Position numbers and translations under genes: made by a program. A stretch of DNA of 64,000 nucleotides from DASQZK01 sp963764345 (GTDB lineage Bacteria > Bacteroidota > Bacteroidia > Bacteroidales > GCA-2748055). This document shows positions 1 to 9,687 of this stretch, piece by piece (position 1 is the stretch's first letter; the number at the start of each line of letters is the position of its first letter). Under the pieces are notes generated by a model. That model was not told the DNA's origin, ran no database searches, and saw only the letters and a list, made by a program, of their open reading frames with translations. The stretch lies in assembly GCA_963764345.1 (NCBI GenBank), contig CAVXSF010000031.1:139808-203807 (forward strand). Reading direction: 5' to 3'.

Positions 1-679
1 AACCGGGAATGCTAAGATAATATTTAGATGTTCCGGGCAGAAAGTCAAACCAGGCAAGGTCATTCCTGACAAAATGGATAGCCGAGAGGGTATCGTAATA
101 CTGATCAACAACCCATCCTTTCCGGTTGAAAGGGGTGAGCGGGTGCCTGAATTCAATATAGACCCGGTTATACAGGTTCTGATATACTGAATCACCTTCG
201 GGATACAGACTGATCTCACCAATATCACCTTTGTTGTCATCCTGTGCCGGGTAGTTGAACTGTCCTCCCTGTACCGGATTTAAAAGCAGCAATTTCTTAT
301 AAAAGAAGGATTCAGCACCAAAATTCTTCATGTAATTAGTATAGGCTCTCAACACGTAAAATCCGGAAGAAATATAGGAAGGCACCGTAAGGTTGCCATC
401 TCCCTGGCCGTCTTTTAGAAAAACCATGGTTTGGGCTACGGGTTCATTGAGGGTATTGAGGAGTTCGAGGTAAACGACTTTGGATCTGGTACTTATTTCG
501 TTCGGACCATCGAGGCATAAGGGGCTGAACCAGATATCCTCCCCGGCGAAATATATATTGCGGTCGGTGGTGACATAAACGGATTCAAAGTTTTCACCGG
601 CAGTCTGCTGACCGTAAAGGACGAAAAAAGAGGTGGTAAAGGCCAGTAGAAGAAAAGTTATGGATTGACGTTTTTTCAT
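1..679 (-). CDS. MG2-domain surface protein, 3' part outside window
   Basis: The minus strand stays open from an ATG at 679 to the window edge, so about 226 N-terminal residues are present. I translated it by hand. It begins with MKKRQS, a hydrophobic signal peptide and a GQQ cleavage region. A stretch follows that resembles the alpha-2-macroglobulin MG2-like proteins common in Bacteroidota: VYVTTDRNIYFAGEDIWF, then a conserved VVYLELLN segment and FYVLRAYTNYMKNFG. Such proteins are exported and often sit beside TonB receptors and DUF4249 lipoproteins, as here. It starts 19 nt after the receptor stop and is probably the last gene seen of that operon. Its molecular role is unknown. The family call rests on motif resemblance; the rest of the protein lies beyond the left edge. 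Confidence 0.75.
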   Translation of the reverse strand, partial: MKKRQSITFLLLAFTTSFFVLYGQQTAGENFESVYVTTDRNIYFAGEDIWFSPLCLDGPNEISTRSKVVYLELLNTLNEPVAQTMVFLKDGQGDGNLTVPSYISSGFYVLRAYTNYMKNFGAESFFYKKLLLLNPVQGGQFNYPAQDDNKGDIGEISLYPEGDSVYQNLYNRVYIEFRHPLTPFNRKGWVVDQYYDTLSAIHFVRNDLAWFDFLPGTSKYYLSIPG

Positions 680-698
680 GGTTCAGATACACAGATAA

Positions 699-3458
699 TT
701 AGAATCGGAAGTTATATGAAATGGTCAGGATAGGCTCGGCAAATATAGACATCTTATACCCCTGCGTAACATTCTCCTTACTTATAAAATAGACGGAATA
801 AATATTGTTCCGACCGGTAATATTGTACACCGAGAGACTCCAGAAACTGTGAGCGAACTGGTCGACCCTCAGATTCCCGTCGAGGTTCAGGGACATATCC
901 CATCTGAAATAGTCGTCGACCCGGTATTCGTTCCGCATCGAATAGTTAAGGAAGGTCCCGTTCCGGAACCGGTAACGGGCAACCGGATAGGTTATAGGCC
1001 GCCCGGTAGAATAGACCACATCGGTCGAGACACTGAACCTCCTTGAGAACCTGTAATTACCAACAATAGCCAATGAATGCGGCTTGTCGTAGATTGCCGG
1101 GAACCATTGGTTGTTATTGATTTTCTCTTCAGTAAAAGTACCACCCGATTTCTCGAAAATCCGGGAGTAGGTATAACTCAGCCACCCATTCAGTTTTCCC
1201 ATGCTTTTTCGCAGCATTACTTCAACGCCATAAGCCTTGCCTCTCGTATCGATGATCTCGGTTTCAACGTGTTCGTTCATCAGCAGTGTTGCCGCAACCT
1301 TATAATCTTTCAGTCCCTGCAGTTTTTTGTAGTACATCTCCACTGAAGTCTCATATATCCCCCCTTTGAAATTACGGTAAAGGCCGAGAGAAACCTGGTC
1401 GGCGATCTGTGGTGTGATATTATTGTCGCTGAGTTTCCATGTATCGGTGGGCGATACACTGAACGTGTTAGACATGATATGAATATACTGTTTCATTCTC
1501 GAATAGCCTATTTTCACGGATAGCTGATTCGAGAGCAGATACCGTGCTGAAACACGGGGTTCCAGTCCTGAATAACTTTTTATGGATTTGAAACCGGAGT
1601 AGGTCAGGGTATCCTGCAGGGTAGAAAGGTCATAAGGCAAGCCTTTCCTGTACCGGAAGACGGTGCGGGGCCCGAGGTAATTATACAGGCTGAACCGTAA
1701 TCCTCCGTTAACAGTAAGCCGGTTGTTCACCTTGTATTCGTCACTGACATATACCGAGTTCAACATGGCGTGTTCGCTTTCAATGGTCTTTTTCTGAACG
1801 ATGGATTCACTGCCCAGAGCACTAAGACTGCCGGGCATCAGGTCATAATAAACATTACTGATCCCGAAGGTAAGCATGTGGCTGTTTGTCCAGAAATAGG
1901 TGAAATCGGATCTCTGCTCATAATAATTGATATAGTAGTTCATATCGTATGCTCCGGACGGATTAGCCTTATCTCCCAGAGTAAACTTGTAATTACTGTA
2001 TATCAGGTTGTTGGACATGTGAAGTTGCGGATTGAACCGGTGTTTCCATTCCAGGTTCATGATGCGGTTTCCATAATAATAGGTCGTATCCCGGTTGTTC
2101 TTGAAAAAATAGTCGTCACTGTAATAACTCGAAAAACTGACACTGTTGTTTTTATTCAGGTCATAGTCGAGCTTAACGTTAAAATCGTTGAATGAGGCCT
2201 CACTCTTTTGAATGGAGGGATTATTGATACGTTTCAGGATCCAGTTGGAATAGGTCGTTCTGCCGGATACCAGAAAAGAGAGTTTTTCCTTAATGATGGG
2301 GCCCTCAAATTCAAAGTTACCTGTCAGCGGACTTATCCCACCACTTCCTGTGAAGGTTGTTTTATTCCCGTTCTTTACGGTCAGGTCCAGCACCGAAGAC
2401 AGACGTCCGCCCATTTTAGCCGGCACCACGCTTTTATATAATTCAAAATCACGGATAATATCGGCATTGAACGCTGAGAAAAAGCCCATCAGGTGAGCAG
2501 GGTTGAACACCGGGGCCTTATCGATCAGAATCAGGTTCTGGTCGGCATTTCCTCCCCTGACATTAAAACCGGTTGTGCCTTCACCGACTGACTGAACACC
2601 GGGAAGGAGCAGGGAGACTTTCAAAACATCGGTTTCACCGATTTTAGGGATCCTCGACATCACCTTCGTATCTATTCTGTTCAGCCCCATTGAAGTGCTT
2701 TCAATGTTATGATATTTTTGTGCGGTAACTTCCACAGCTTTAAGTTCCGTGATTTTTTCATCCATCAGGATGTTCAGCTCTCCGTCGGAGTATAGGTTAA
2801 CCGTAAGATGGACATCTTTTTTGCCTATGCAGCGTACAATTACCCGGTGTGATCCCTTGGCAAGTTTGATAAAATAATTCCCGGAAGCATTTGAAACTGT
2901 TCCGTTGCCTGTATCCTCGGCATAAACTGTCGCTCCGATAACCGGCTCACGGGTGTTGCGGTCCATGATCTGCCCGGACAGAATAGCCTGTCCGACCCGC
3001 CTGGAATCCGATTTTGATCCGATATCCACTACCATGTTGTTTTCCCGGGAACTTGCTTCACTGGCCTTTTCTTTTTCTGGTGATGTCTGGTTTGCCTGTT
3101 GAGCGACTGTCCCAGGTTTATTTTCAAAATATTGGGACGGGAATTTTGAAGACAGTAATCCTCCGTTGCTCAGGATGATATCTCCATTTGCCATGACATT
3201 GAAAAATAGTGATTTACCATTGAACGTTGCTTTCAGGACATCAGAAAGATCATGCTTTCCGGCGGGGATCTGAACGGTCAGACCGGTAACCCATTCAGGG
3301 AGAAAGTAGATATGAATATCCTGATGCACGCTGAGGCTGTCAGCAAAATCGCTGAAGGGAATACCCGCCAAATCCTCCGGAATACTGGTATTTGTCACCT
3401 GCGCAGACAGAGTTGCAGATAAAATAAGTGAGAACGAAAGAAAGATGATTCGTTTCAT
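699..3458 (-). CDS. TonB-dependent outer membrane receptor with STN-like and carboxypeptidase-regulatory domains
   Basis: This 919-residue receptor should form a 22-strand outer-membrane barrel that imports a ligand using TonB energy. In order it shows a signal peptide (residues 1-19), an STN-like domain (about 28-100, with VQIPAGKHDLSDVLKATF), a low-complexity linker, a CarboxypepD_reg-like domain (about 160-245, GQIMDRNTREPVIGATV), a plug (about 262-370, with FNVRGGNADQNLILIDKAPV) and a long barrel ending in the aromatic FRF terminus. An STN domain usually implies signalling to a FecR-type anti-sigma factor, but no FecI/FecR pair is seen nearby. It starts 4 nt after the preceding small gene, so the locus is one operon with the DUF4249 lipoprotein. 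There is no SusD partner, so a carbohydrate SusCD system is unlikely. The substrate is unknown. Confidence 0.93.
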   Translation of the reverse strand: MKRIIFLSFSLILSATLSAQVTNTSIPEDLAGIPFSDFADSLSVHQDIHIYFLPEWVTGLTVQIPAGKHDLSDVLKATFNGKSLFFNVMANGDIILSNGGLLSSKFPSQYFENKPGTVAQQANQTSPEKEKASEASSRENNMVVDIGSKSDSRRVGQAILSGQIMDRNTREPVIGATVYAEDTGNGTVSNASGNYFIKLAKGSHRVIVRCIGKKDVHLTVNLYSDGELNILMDEKITELKAVEVTAQKYHNIESTSMGLNRIDTKVMSRIPKIGETDVLKVSLLLPGVQSVGEGTTGFNVRGGNADQNLILIDKAPVFNPAHLMGFFSAFNADIIRDFELYKSVVPAKMGGRLSSVLDLTVKNGNKTTFTGSGGISPLTGNFEFEGPIIKEKLSFLVSGRTTYSNWILKRINNPSIQKSEASFNDFNVKLDYDLNKNNSVSFSSYYSDDYFFKNNRDTTYYYGNRIMNLEWKHRFNPQLHMSNNLIYSNYKFTLGDKANPSGAYDMNYYINYYEQRSDFTYFWTNSHMLTFGISNVYYDLMPGSLSALGSESIVQKKTIESEHAMLNSVYVSDEYKVNNRLTVNGGLRFSLYNYLGPRTVFRYRKGLPYDLSTLQDTLTYSGFKSIKSYSGLEPRVSARYLLSNQLSVKIGYSRMKQYIHIMSNTFSVSPTDTWKLSDNNITPQIADQVSLGLYRNFKGGIYETSVEMYYKKLQGLKDYKVAATLLMNEHVETEIIDTRGKAYGVEVMLRKSMGKLNGWLSYTYSRIFEKSGGTFTEEKINNNQWFPAIYDKPHSLAIVGNYRFSRRFSVSTDVVYSTGRPITYPVARYRFRNGTFLNYSMRNEYRVDDYFRWDMSLNLDGNLRVDQFAHSFWSLSVYNITGRNNIYSVYFISKENVTQGYKMSIFAEPILTISYNFRF

Positions 3459-3462
3459 AAGG

Positions 3463-4228
3463 TTAGTCTGTCAGTTGGTCAATATATTCGATCAAATCTT
3501 TAAGGCGGGTATCATCGGAGCGGTCAATATAAATCTGTTTCTCTCTTATATATTTCCGGATAGCCTGTTTCTGATCCGGGAATAATTTTAGCAGCGATGA
3601 ATTTCGCCGGAGTTTGTAAAGGTTGTTATCCCTGACAAGAAACAGGGTTTTTACCAAATCAAATTTGCCGCCACCCATCTTATCCACATCGGTCATCAGT
3701 TTTTGCCATTTGGCGACTAATTTTAGCCTGCCATCGAAAATCAGCTCGTAATACCCGGTGTAGGTATGGCCGCAATCGGCGGATGAGGTTATCCAGATTA
3801 ATAAAGGTATAGGCATTCAGGGTGAAGGACATCACCTCCTGAGAATTCAGAACCACCGGAAAAGTCCCGTCCTTCCTGTACAGAGGCATGATCAGGGCAT
3901 CCTGGTAGATATCATATTTCACGAGGACATTCCGGAAACTTTCATATTTAGTACTTACCGTACTTTTCACCCAGTTCTGATCACCAAAATAGGGGTGACC
4001 GTTCTGAACCGACTGGTACTGATAAAGCCAGCCGCTGACCAGGGCATCCAGTGAATCTGGGGCAGGAGCGGGATACCTTACCTGATTTTCAATCCTGGCG
4101 GCATGTTCAGTATACCCCGAGGCATGGATCGGAAGCATAGTAAGCACTGACATGAACATAGATAGAATAGACATTTTGCAATATGTTATATTAGAGTTCT
4201 CAGGTCTGAAACGTGAGCACTCATTCAT
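3463..4228 (-). CDS. Exported protein of TonB/DUF4249 locus, interrupted by a frameshift
   Basis: Two overlapping minus-strand frames together make one protein. The first part runs to SFTLNAYTFINLDNLI, and the second continues TSSADCGHTYTGYYELIF to the stop at 3463. The switch lies at about 3775-3785, with loss or gain of one base. The first ATG (4228) overlaps the DUF4249 stop by 8 nt (ATGAATGA). A second ATG at 4174 begins a much better signal peptide (MSILSMFMSVLTMLP), so the true start may be 4174. No named family was recognised. The second half is rich in lysine and charged residues, and the protein is probably periplasmic. Proteins of this size are often found between DUF4249 and TonB receptor genes. 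The break is either a sequencing indel or genuine inactivation. Confidence 0.65.
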
Positions 4229-5432
4229 GCTCCTTATTATTGGTTAATTCAATTTCACCGTTCTGTTTTCCTTCCGCCATGGTACTTCCTGGTGTTGGTG
4301 CATCAATCCAGAAAGCGGGCTTTATTTTGGTGCCCACAACCGAACAATCATAACATTTTGGAAGATTTACAAGGAAGGCAAGCGTATCATTCAGGAATGA
4401 ATCGTAAAAGTTGAAAAGAAACCACCATCTTTGAATAAGTTCGGGGGTAGTACGGTAAATCGAGTCAAGCACCTCCATAGACTGGCAATCGCCAAATCCT
4501 GTAACGATATATCCAAGCCTTTTCACATCACTTCTGTCAATAAAGATCCGTTTGGTTTTTACCTCGGAAGCTTCGAAAATACCCAGCACAGGGTAATCCG
4601 GATTTCCTACCTTCCTGATGTTACCGACGAGTTCACCTGGAATGGGATCGAAAAAACCGCCCGAGCCTTCATTGATCTTCCTGATTTTGTCGAGGTAAAT
4701 ATAGTTATCCCTGGTGAGGGCTGATTGCTTAATCTTAACACTGTATCTTACTGCCAGCTTATTCTGGCTGGTTGGCACAAAGAAAAGGTTCTCCTTTTTT
4801 ACTTCATTTCTCACGAGATTCTCGGTGGTCCCGATGTGGATGCCGTTGGAACGTTGACTCTGCCAGCAGCTCTTCTGTTCCTCCGGGTAAGGAAAGGGGG
4901 GCATGATCTCCCATGTTTCATCCCATTCCCATTTATAATACCGGGAATACGAACTGCCTGCATCATCACTGTTGATATATACATTGACACCGTTCTGACT
5001 TGAGCCCTGAGTGTGCGGGTCGTTAATGTCAATCGAATAATAAACACTGTCGACGGGCACAGCCTTCAGCATCTCCTGATAGTCGGATTCAAATTCAGCC
5101 CCGTCACTGGTGACGATATGAAGCATGTACTTATTCCCTATCACGGGAACCAGGCCGGGACCAGACTGATATTGCCCGTCTGATACTTCGTCCAGCGTAA
5201 AATCGGTTCCGGATTCATCTGTTAGGATCACAACCGCATTGGTTTCAGGAGGGCTCACATTTGAATTATAGGGAAAACTACGGCTTAATTTTACCGTTGC
5301 GGCCGGACTATCATTGGTGAGAAAAGCATCTACGACCAGCAAATTGTCATATTTTCTGATGTCGGGATTAAAAGGCTCAATACAAGCCTGAAGGCTAATC
5401 AGAACGATCAGCACTTTCATCAAAGCTCTCAT
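4221..5432 (-). CDS. DUF4249 family lipoprotein
   Basis: A lipoprotein of about 403 residues. I prefer the ATG at 5432 (MRALMKVLIVLISLQAC) over the upstream ATG at 5468, because it puts a short hydrophobic segment directly before a lipobox ending in Cys (SLQAC). The mature protein begins with IEPFNPDIRKYDNLLVVDAFL and continues with a Velcro-like beta region containing VKLSRSFPYN and ILTDESGTDF. This matches DUF4249, a family of surface lipoproteins encoded with TonB receptors. It is the first gene of the minus-strand operon, and its stop overlaps the next gene. It likely acts as an accessory, perhaps substrate-binding, lipoprotein of the receptor; that role is inferred from context. The pair has no SusD homology. 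Confidence 0.85.
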   Translation of the reverse strand: MRALMKVLIVLISLQACIEPFNPDIRKYDNLLVVDAFLTNDSPAATVKLSRSFPYNSNVSPPETNAVVILTDESGTDFTLDEVSDGQYQSGPGLVPVIGNKYMLHIVTSDGAEFESDYQEMLKAVPVDSVYYSIDINDPHTQGSSQNGVNVYINSDDAGSSYSRYYKWEWDETWEIMPPFPYPEEQKSCWQSQRSNGIHIGTTENLVRNEVKKENLFFVPTSQNKLAVRYSVKIKQSALTRDNYIYLDKIRKINEGSGGFFDPIPGELVGNIRKVGNPDYPVLGIFEASEVKTKRIFIDRSDVKRLGYIVTGFGDCQSMEVLDSIYRTTPELIQRWWFLFNFYDSFLNDTLAFLVNLPKCYDCSVVGTKIKPAFWIDAPTPGSTMAEGKQNGEIELTNNKEHE

Positions 5433-5752
5433 CTGAGAAAGGTAGTCTGTTAATTGGTTATAAAACATGTAAAATTATGAAAATATTTTATAAACCAATC
5501 GCTGTTAGCAGATAATTGCATTGGGGACGGCTACGTGTATTCACAATATCAGGTTCTCAACAGGATCTTCAAAGCCAATTTCTACAGAATTTCTACAGAA
5601 TTCACCAGATAAATTTGCATAGGCTATTCACATGCCCAAACGGGTCCTGAAATGACATGATGAAAGCCTGTTTTACCATTGAAAGTAAAACAATTGTAAG
5701 ATTTACACTATTTTAAAAAATTTACCCGACCGGCATATTAAAAAAGATAATA

Positions 5753-6277
5753 ATGAAAGACAAGGATAATCAGGCAGAACCTGACTTTAGTTTCATTCCT
5801 GAAGAAATCAGGTCGCTGGTCAGAGGACTTATTTCGGAAGAAGGGATGAGCCGTATGAAAGCCAGAAACCTTTTAGTTAAGCAAGGACCGGCGAATTTAC
5901 CTTATTTCGGGATGCTGCTTCATACAGATAATCGTTTACTACGCTGGGAGACAGCCAAAGTGATAGAGGAAATTGCTGATGAAGCTTCCGTTCCGCTTTT
6001 TCTGGACCTCCTGGAGGACAGTGATGATGATATACGGTGGATCGCCGCTGAAGGTCTGATCAGAATTGGAAAAAAGTCTATTCGGCCGCTTCTCGGAAAG
6101 CTTATTCTCAAAGGGGATTCCTTTTTTATGAAAGTAGGTGCGCATCATATACTGAAATCCCTTAGCCATGGGAAAGAACGTGAACGGCTCATGCCACTGC
6201 TGAGAGCCCTGCAGAATTATGGCGAGTTTGATAACCTGGTGGTAGTGGAAGCTTCACAGGATTATGCAGAATATTGA
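5753..6277 (+). CDS. HEAT-repeat protein
   Basis: A 174-residue cytoplasmic protein with no signal peptide and a strongly helical pattern. Repeats of the HEAT/PBS-lyase type occupy roughly residues 30-150, for example LLRWETAKVIEEIADEAS, then VPLFLDLLEDSDDDIRWIAAEGLIRIG, then SIRPLLGKLI. Aspartate-rich turns are followed by the alternating hydrophobic helix typical of the family. Such small proteins are protein-interaction scaffolds. No catalytic residues are visible and no partner is obvious. It is transcribed away from the TonB operon and is separated from the next gene by about 300 nt, so it may be monocistronic. The start ATG at 5753 is the only plausible one, in an A+T-rich leader. Confidence 0.8.
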   Translation: MKDKDNQAEPDFSFIPEEIRSLVRGLISEEGMSRMKARNLLVKQGPANLPYFGMLLHTDNRLLRWETAKVIEEIADEASVPLFLDLLEDSDDDIRWIAAEGLIRIGKKSIRPLLGKLILKGDSFFMKVGAHHILKSLSHGKERERLMPLLRALQNYGEFDNLVVVEASQDYAEY

Positions 6278-6580
6278 TGAGATCTGGAATGCCAGGTGAA
6301 GCACAAAAAGAAGATGAAGTAGGACCTGGTTAAGAGCAGGAAGGTCAATTTTTCCGGATGGTCTTTCGTGATTTTTTCTTAACTTTTGACTCTCAAAACC
6401 GTTTTGAGGCTTTGAAGGCCAACAATTTCTATGGTTATAATGTTACTCTTGCATTTCAGGTTCTATAATGTCAAACAACGGCTTAAAATTTCTGCGTAAG
6501 GGAGCTTTCCCCATCCGCTTCCTGTGAAAGGGACATTTTCCCGGCAGATTGCAATAAAATCTTTTCAAAAAACATATGAT
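6278..6580. other. Intergenic stretch without a gene
   Basis: About 300 nt between the HEAT gene and the universal stress gene. I see no credible coding frame, RNA gene or repeat. It is the likely promoter region of the stress-protein/MFS pair downstream. No clear Bacteroidota -33/-7 pair was identified with confidence. Confidence 0.5.
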
Positions 6581-7447
6581 ATGAAAAATGTAATTGTACC
6601 GGTCGATTTTTCACCGTTATCTCTTAAAGGAATTGATTTTGCCCTTGTCCTTGCAGGGAAGTATGAGGCGGAGATCCAGCTCGTCCATGTTCTGCAGGAA
6701 AGTAATGTGGAATACAAGAGTGAGTTTGAAAAGGAGACGCTTGATGTTCAGCATAAATTTGATATGGTCCTTGAGAAATATGCACAAAAGGCCTCGGGGA
6801 TAAAAATCTCCACCATTGTAAAGCAGGGGAAAATTCACCAGGAAGTGGTTGAACAGGCCGATGCATTGGATGATTCGGTTATCGTTATTTCAACACACGG
6901 AGGCTCTGGTTTTGAGGAATTGTTCATCGGAAGTAATGCCTTTAAAACGGTTTCGTCTACTACGAGACCGATATTTACACTCCGGGGAGAAAAGGTTCCC
7001 GGGCGCATCCGGAAAATTGTTCTGCCCATCGACGTGACTAATGAAACCCGTGAGAAAGTGCCTTTTACAGCGAAGCTGGCGTCGCTGTTTGGTGCTGAGA
7101 TTCACGTTGTAACCATTACCTCGGCAGAGGTTGAAGATATCGCTAAAAAGATTGAACAGTATGCAGTCTCGGTGGAGAACTACCTGAAAAGCATGAATGT
7201 TAAATGCGTCCGGGATTCGCTTTTTGGAAGTAACCTGACGGATATCACCATTGACTATGCGACTTCAGTGAATGCAGACCTGATATCGATCATGTCGGAA
7301 CAGGAAAAAAGCATCAGTAATCTCCTCCTCGGGAACTATGCCCACCAGATGGTCAATAAGTCGGTTATACCGGTACTGGTCATCTCCAACAGACATATCG
7401 GGATTGTCACAGAGAGTTTCAAGACCGAAGGTATGTATTACGAATAG
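6581..7447 (+). CDS. Tandem-domain universal stress protein (UspA family)
   Basis: A protein of about 288 residues made of two consecutive UspA-like folds. I chose the ATG at 6581 (MKNVIVPVDFS) because the family begins precisely with this strand; the open frame extends 19 codons upstream without similarity. Domain 1 covers residues 1-140 (start VPVDFSPLSLKGIDFA, later ISTHGGSGFEELFIGSNA). Domain 2 begins at about residue 145 (IRKIVLPIDVTNETREKV) and ends with VIPVLVIS. The G-x(2)-G-x(9)-G(S/N) nucleotide loop is visible in domain 1; in domain 2 it is less exact (LLLGNYAHQMV). Universal stress proteins bind ATP or act as stress sensors in the cytoplasm. It lies 6 nt before the MFS gene, so the two are probably co-transcribed. 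Confidence 0.9.
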   Translation: MKNVIVPVDFSPLSLKGIDFALVLAGKYEAEIQLVHVLQESNVEYKSEFEKETLDVQHKFDMVLEKYAQKASGIKISTIVKQGKIHQEVVEQADALDDSVIVISTHGGSGFEELFIGSNAFKTVSSTTRPIFTLRGEKVPGRIRKIVLPIDVTNETREKVPFTAKLASLFGAEIHVVTITSAEVEDIAKKIEQYAVSVENYLKSMNVKCVRDSLFGSNLTDITIDYATSVNADLISIMSEQEKSISNLLLGNYAHQMVNKSVIPVLVISNRHIGIVTESFKTEGMYYE

Positions 7448-7453
7448 GGGATT

Positions 7454-8836
7454 ATGATGACGAAAACGACAACAAGAGTGCTTATCCTTCTGTTCGCTGG
7501 AGTGTTGATGGGAGCATTGGATATTGCCGTAATCGGGCCGGCCATCCCCTCCATTCAGGAAAGCCTGGGCATTTCCGACAGAGCCATTCCCTGGATATTC
7601 AATATTTACGTGCTGATGAGCCTCATTTCGGCTCCGCTGATGGGAAAGCTTTCCGATATTTACGGGAGACGCATGGTATATACCATTGATATTATCATTT
7701 TTGCAACCGGCTCGGTGATTGTCATGATATCCCCCGGCTTTTCAATGATACTGGCAGGCAGAGCCGTTCAGGGTTTTGGTGCCGGCGGTATCTTCCCGGT
7801 GGCTGCCGCTGTGATCGGTGATACGATACCCCGTGAAAAGCAGGGATCAGCACTGGGACTGATCGGAGCGGTTTTCGGTCTTGCCTTCATCATCGGACCG
7901 GCTATTGGTGGAGCACTTCTTCTCCTGAGCTGGAGATGGATTTTTGGAGTGAATATTCCCTTCGCAGCCGTCCTTGTCTTTTACTCACTCCGGATATTGC
8001 CGGCAGATAAAAAGCCGGGTGCCGTAGAGTTCGACTGGACGGGAATGATCCTGCTGATAGTGTCATTATCCTCTTTCGCGTTGGGGATCAATCGCATCGA
8101 CGCTTCCCACTTCCTGCAGAGTGTGGGCTCAACACGGGTCTGGCCCCTCATTGGCCTGTCGGTGCTTATCCTCCCGGTTTTTTACCGGGTCCAGAAAAGA
8201 TCCGATCATCCTACCATCCATCTCGATCTCCTGAGGTCGAAGCAACTGCTTTTCACCTATTTCATTGCCTTTGGTGCCGGGCTTGGTGAACTGGCTACCA
8301 TCTATTTCCCCTCCCTCGCCAAAGCAGCTTTCAGTGTTACGGAATCCACCGCCAGCTTCATGATGATACCCCTCGTGTTCACTCTGTTTATTGCCGCACC
8401 TCTGGCTGGTAGGATCATCGATAAAGCCGGCTCCAGGCTGGTCATCATGATCGGTATTCTGACCCTGATAGCCGGGTTGTTCCTTCTTTCCCTTCTTCCG
8501 ATCACTCATACAGTCTTTTATGGATCAGGAATGCTGATAGGTATCGGACTGGCCTTCCTTCTCGGCGCACCCCTGAGGTATATTATGAATAATGAAACGG
8601 GGCAGGGTGAGCGGGCCGCAGGGCAAAGCCTGCTGACCATTTTTACCAGCACAGGTCAGCTTTTCAGTGCAGCACTGGTAGGCGCACTCATTGCCAGTAA
8701 AGGGGGAGGGATCCCCGGATTTGATTTTGCTTTTCTGTTCCTGGCCTTTCTTATGGTTATCCTTCTGATACCGGCATACGGACTGAAAAGCAGAGAAGCA
8801 GAAAAAGTAACCGACAGATTAAAAACTGAAAGATGA
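7454..8836 (+). CDS. MFS transporter, DHA2 (EmrB/QacA-like) drug exporter family
   Basis: A 460-residue inner-membrane protein with about 14 hydrophobic segments, the number typical of the DHA2 branch. Diagnostic motifs are the D1-type start LDIAVIGPAIPSI, motif A LMGKLSDIYGRR between TM2 and TM3, motif B RAVQGFGAGGIFPV in TM4, and the antiporter motif C region FGLAFIIGPAIGGALL in TM5. It should export a drug or toxic organic compound in exchange for protons; the substrate cannot be read. It follows the universal stress gene by 6 nt, which suggests co-expression under stress. The ATG at 7454 is directly followed by another ATG, and either could serve. There is no associated membrane-fusion or TolC gene here. 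Confidence 0.88.
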   Translation: MMTKTTTRVLILLFAGVLMGALDIAVIGPAIPSIQESLGISDRAIPWIFNIYVLMSLISAPLMGKLSDIYGRRMVYTIDIIIFATGSVIVMISPGFSMILAGRAVQGFGAGGIFPVAAAVIGDTIPREKQGSALGLIGAVFGLAFIIGPAIGGALLLLSWRWIFGVNIPFAAVLVFYSLRILPADKKPGAVEFDWTGMILLIVSLSSFALGINRIDASHFLQSVGSTRVWPLIGLSVLILPVFYRVQKRSDHPTIHLDLLRSKQLLFTYFIAFGAGLGELATIYFPSLAKAAFSVTESTASFMMIPLVFTLFIAAPLAGRIIDKAGSRLVIMIGILTLIAGLFLLSLLPITHTVFYGSGMLIGIGLAFLLGAPLRYIMNNETGQGERAAGQSLLTIFTSTGQLFSAALVGALIASKGGGIPGFDFAFLFLAFLMVILLIPAYGLKSREAEKVTDRLKTER

Positions 8837-8953
8837 GTGAATCATTCCCTGGCTTTCCGGAACGGATCATGCCAGACCCCTTCTTGCCTTTGAAACTGAA
8901 AAGTACTAATTTTGGCTTTCCCAACCGGAACTGACCCTTAAAAGGCAAACTTG

Positions 8954-9645
8954 ATGAAGATTCTGGTCATTGAAGATGAAATTACTCTGAATAACAGCAT
9001 CGTCTCTTTCCTGGAAACGGAAAGGTTTTATTTGTGAATCAGCAGTTAATTATGATGAGGCCAAAATGAAAATCAACCTTTATGAATATGACTGCATCCT
9101 TGTTGATATCGAACTGCCTGGTGGAAGTGGCCTTAATATAGTCAAGAGAACTTAAGGAGATTCATGATGGTGCCGGAATCCTTATTATTTCTGCGCTCAT
9201 GACACTGAATGATAAAATTACGGGTCTGAACATCGGGGCCGATGATTACCTCACCAAACCCTTTCACCTCGATGAATTACTTGCAAGAGTGAATTCCATT
9301 CTCCGGAGAAAAAAATTCCAGGGTGCTCCTGACTTGATCTTCCGGGAGATACGGGTTATACCGGCAACAATGGATGTGTTTGTGAATGCCGTTCCCGTAA
9401 ATCTTACACGTAAGGAATATGATCTGCTCATTTTCCTGATCACAAATCCCGACCGTGTGCTGAAGAAAGAGATGATTGCTGAACATATCTGGGGAGATAA
9501 TATCGACCAGGCCGATTCGTTCGATTTTCTGTATAACCACATTAAGAACCTCAGGAAAAAATTACTGAGGGCCGGAGCAGCAAAATATATTCAAACTTTG
9601 TACGGTGTGGGTTATCAGTTTTCGGATAAAGGGAATACCGGCTGA
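8954..9645 (+). CDS. OmpR/PhoB-type response regulator, interrupted by two frameshifts
   Basis: Reading across three frames gives a full-length response regulator. MKILVIEDEITLNNS starts at 8954. Near 9025 the frame changes to ICESAVNYDEAKMKINLYEYD with the phospho-acceptor segment ILVDIELPGGSG. Near 9150 it changes again to ELKEIHDGAGILIISA, and the rest is open to 9645. The conserved acidic pair (EDE), the acceptor Asp, and the Lys of YLTKPF are all present. The C-terminal half is a winged-helix DNA-binding domain (LTRKEYDLLIFLITNP, then a GVGYQF end). Two indels within about 130 nt could be true decay, but the conservation around them suggests sequence errors. It probably pairs with the kinases directly downstream. 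Confidence 0.75.
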
Positions 9646-9687
9646 TTTGTAAGTTTACTTGAAGAATTGATAAATAAAAACATACCC

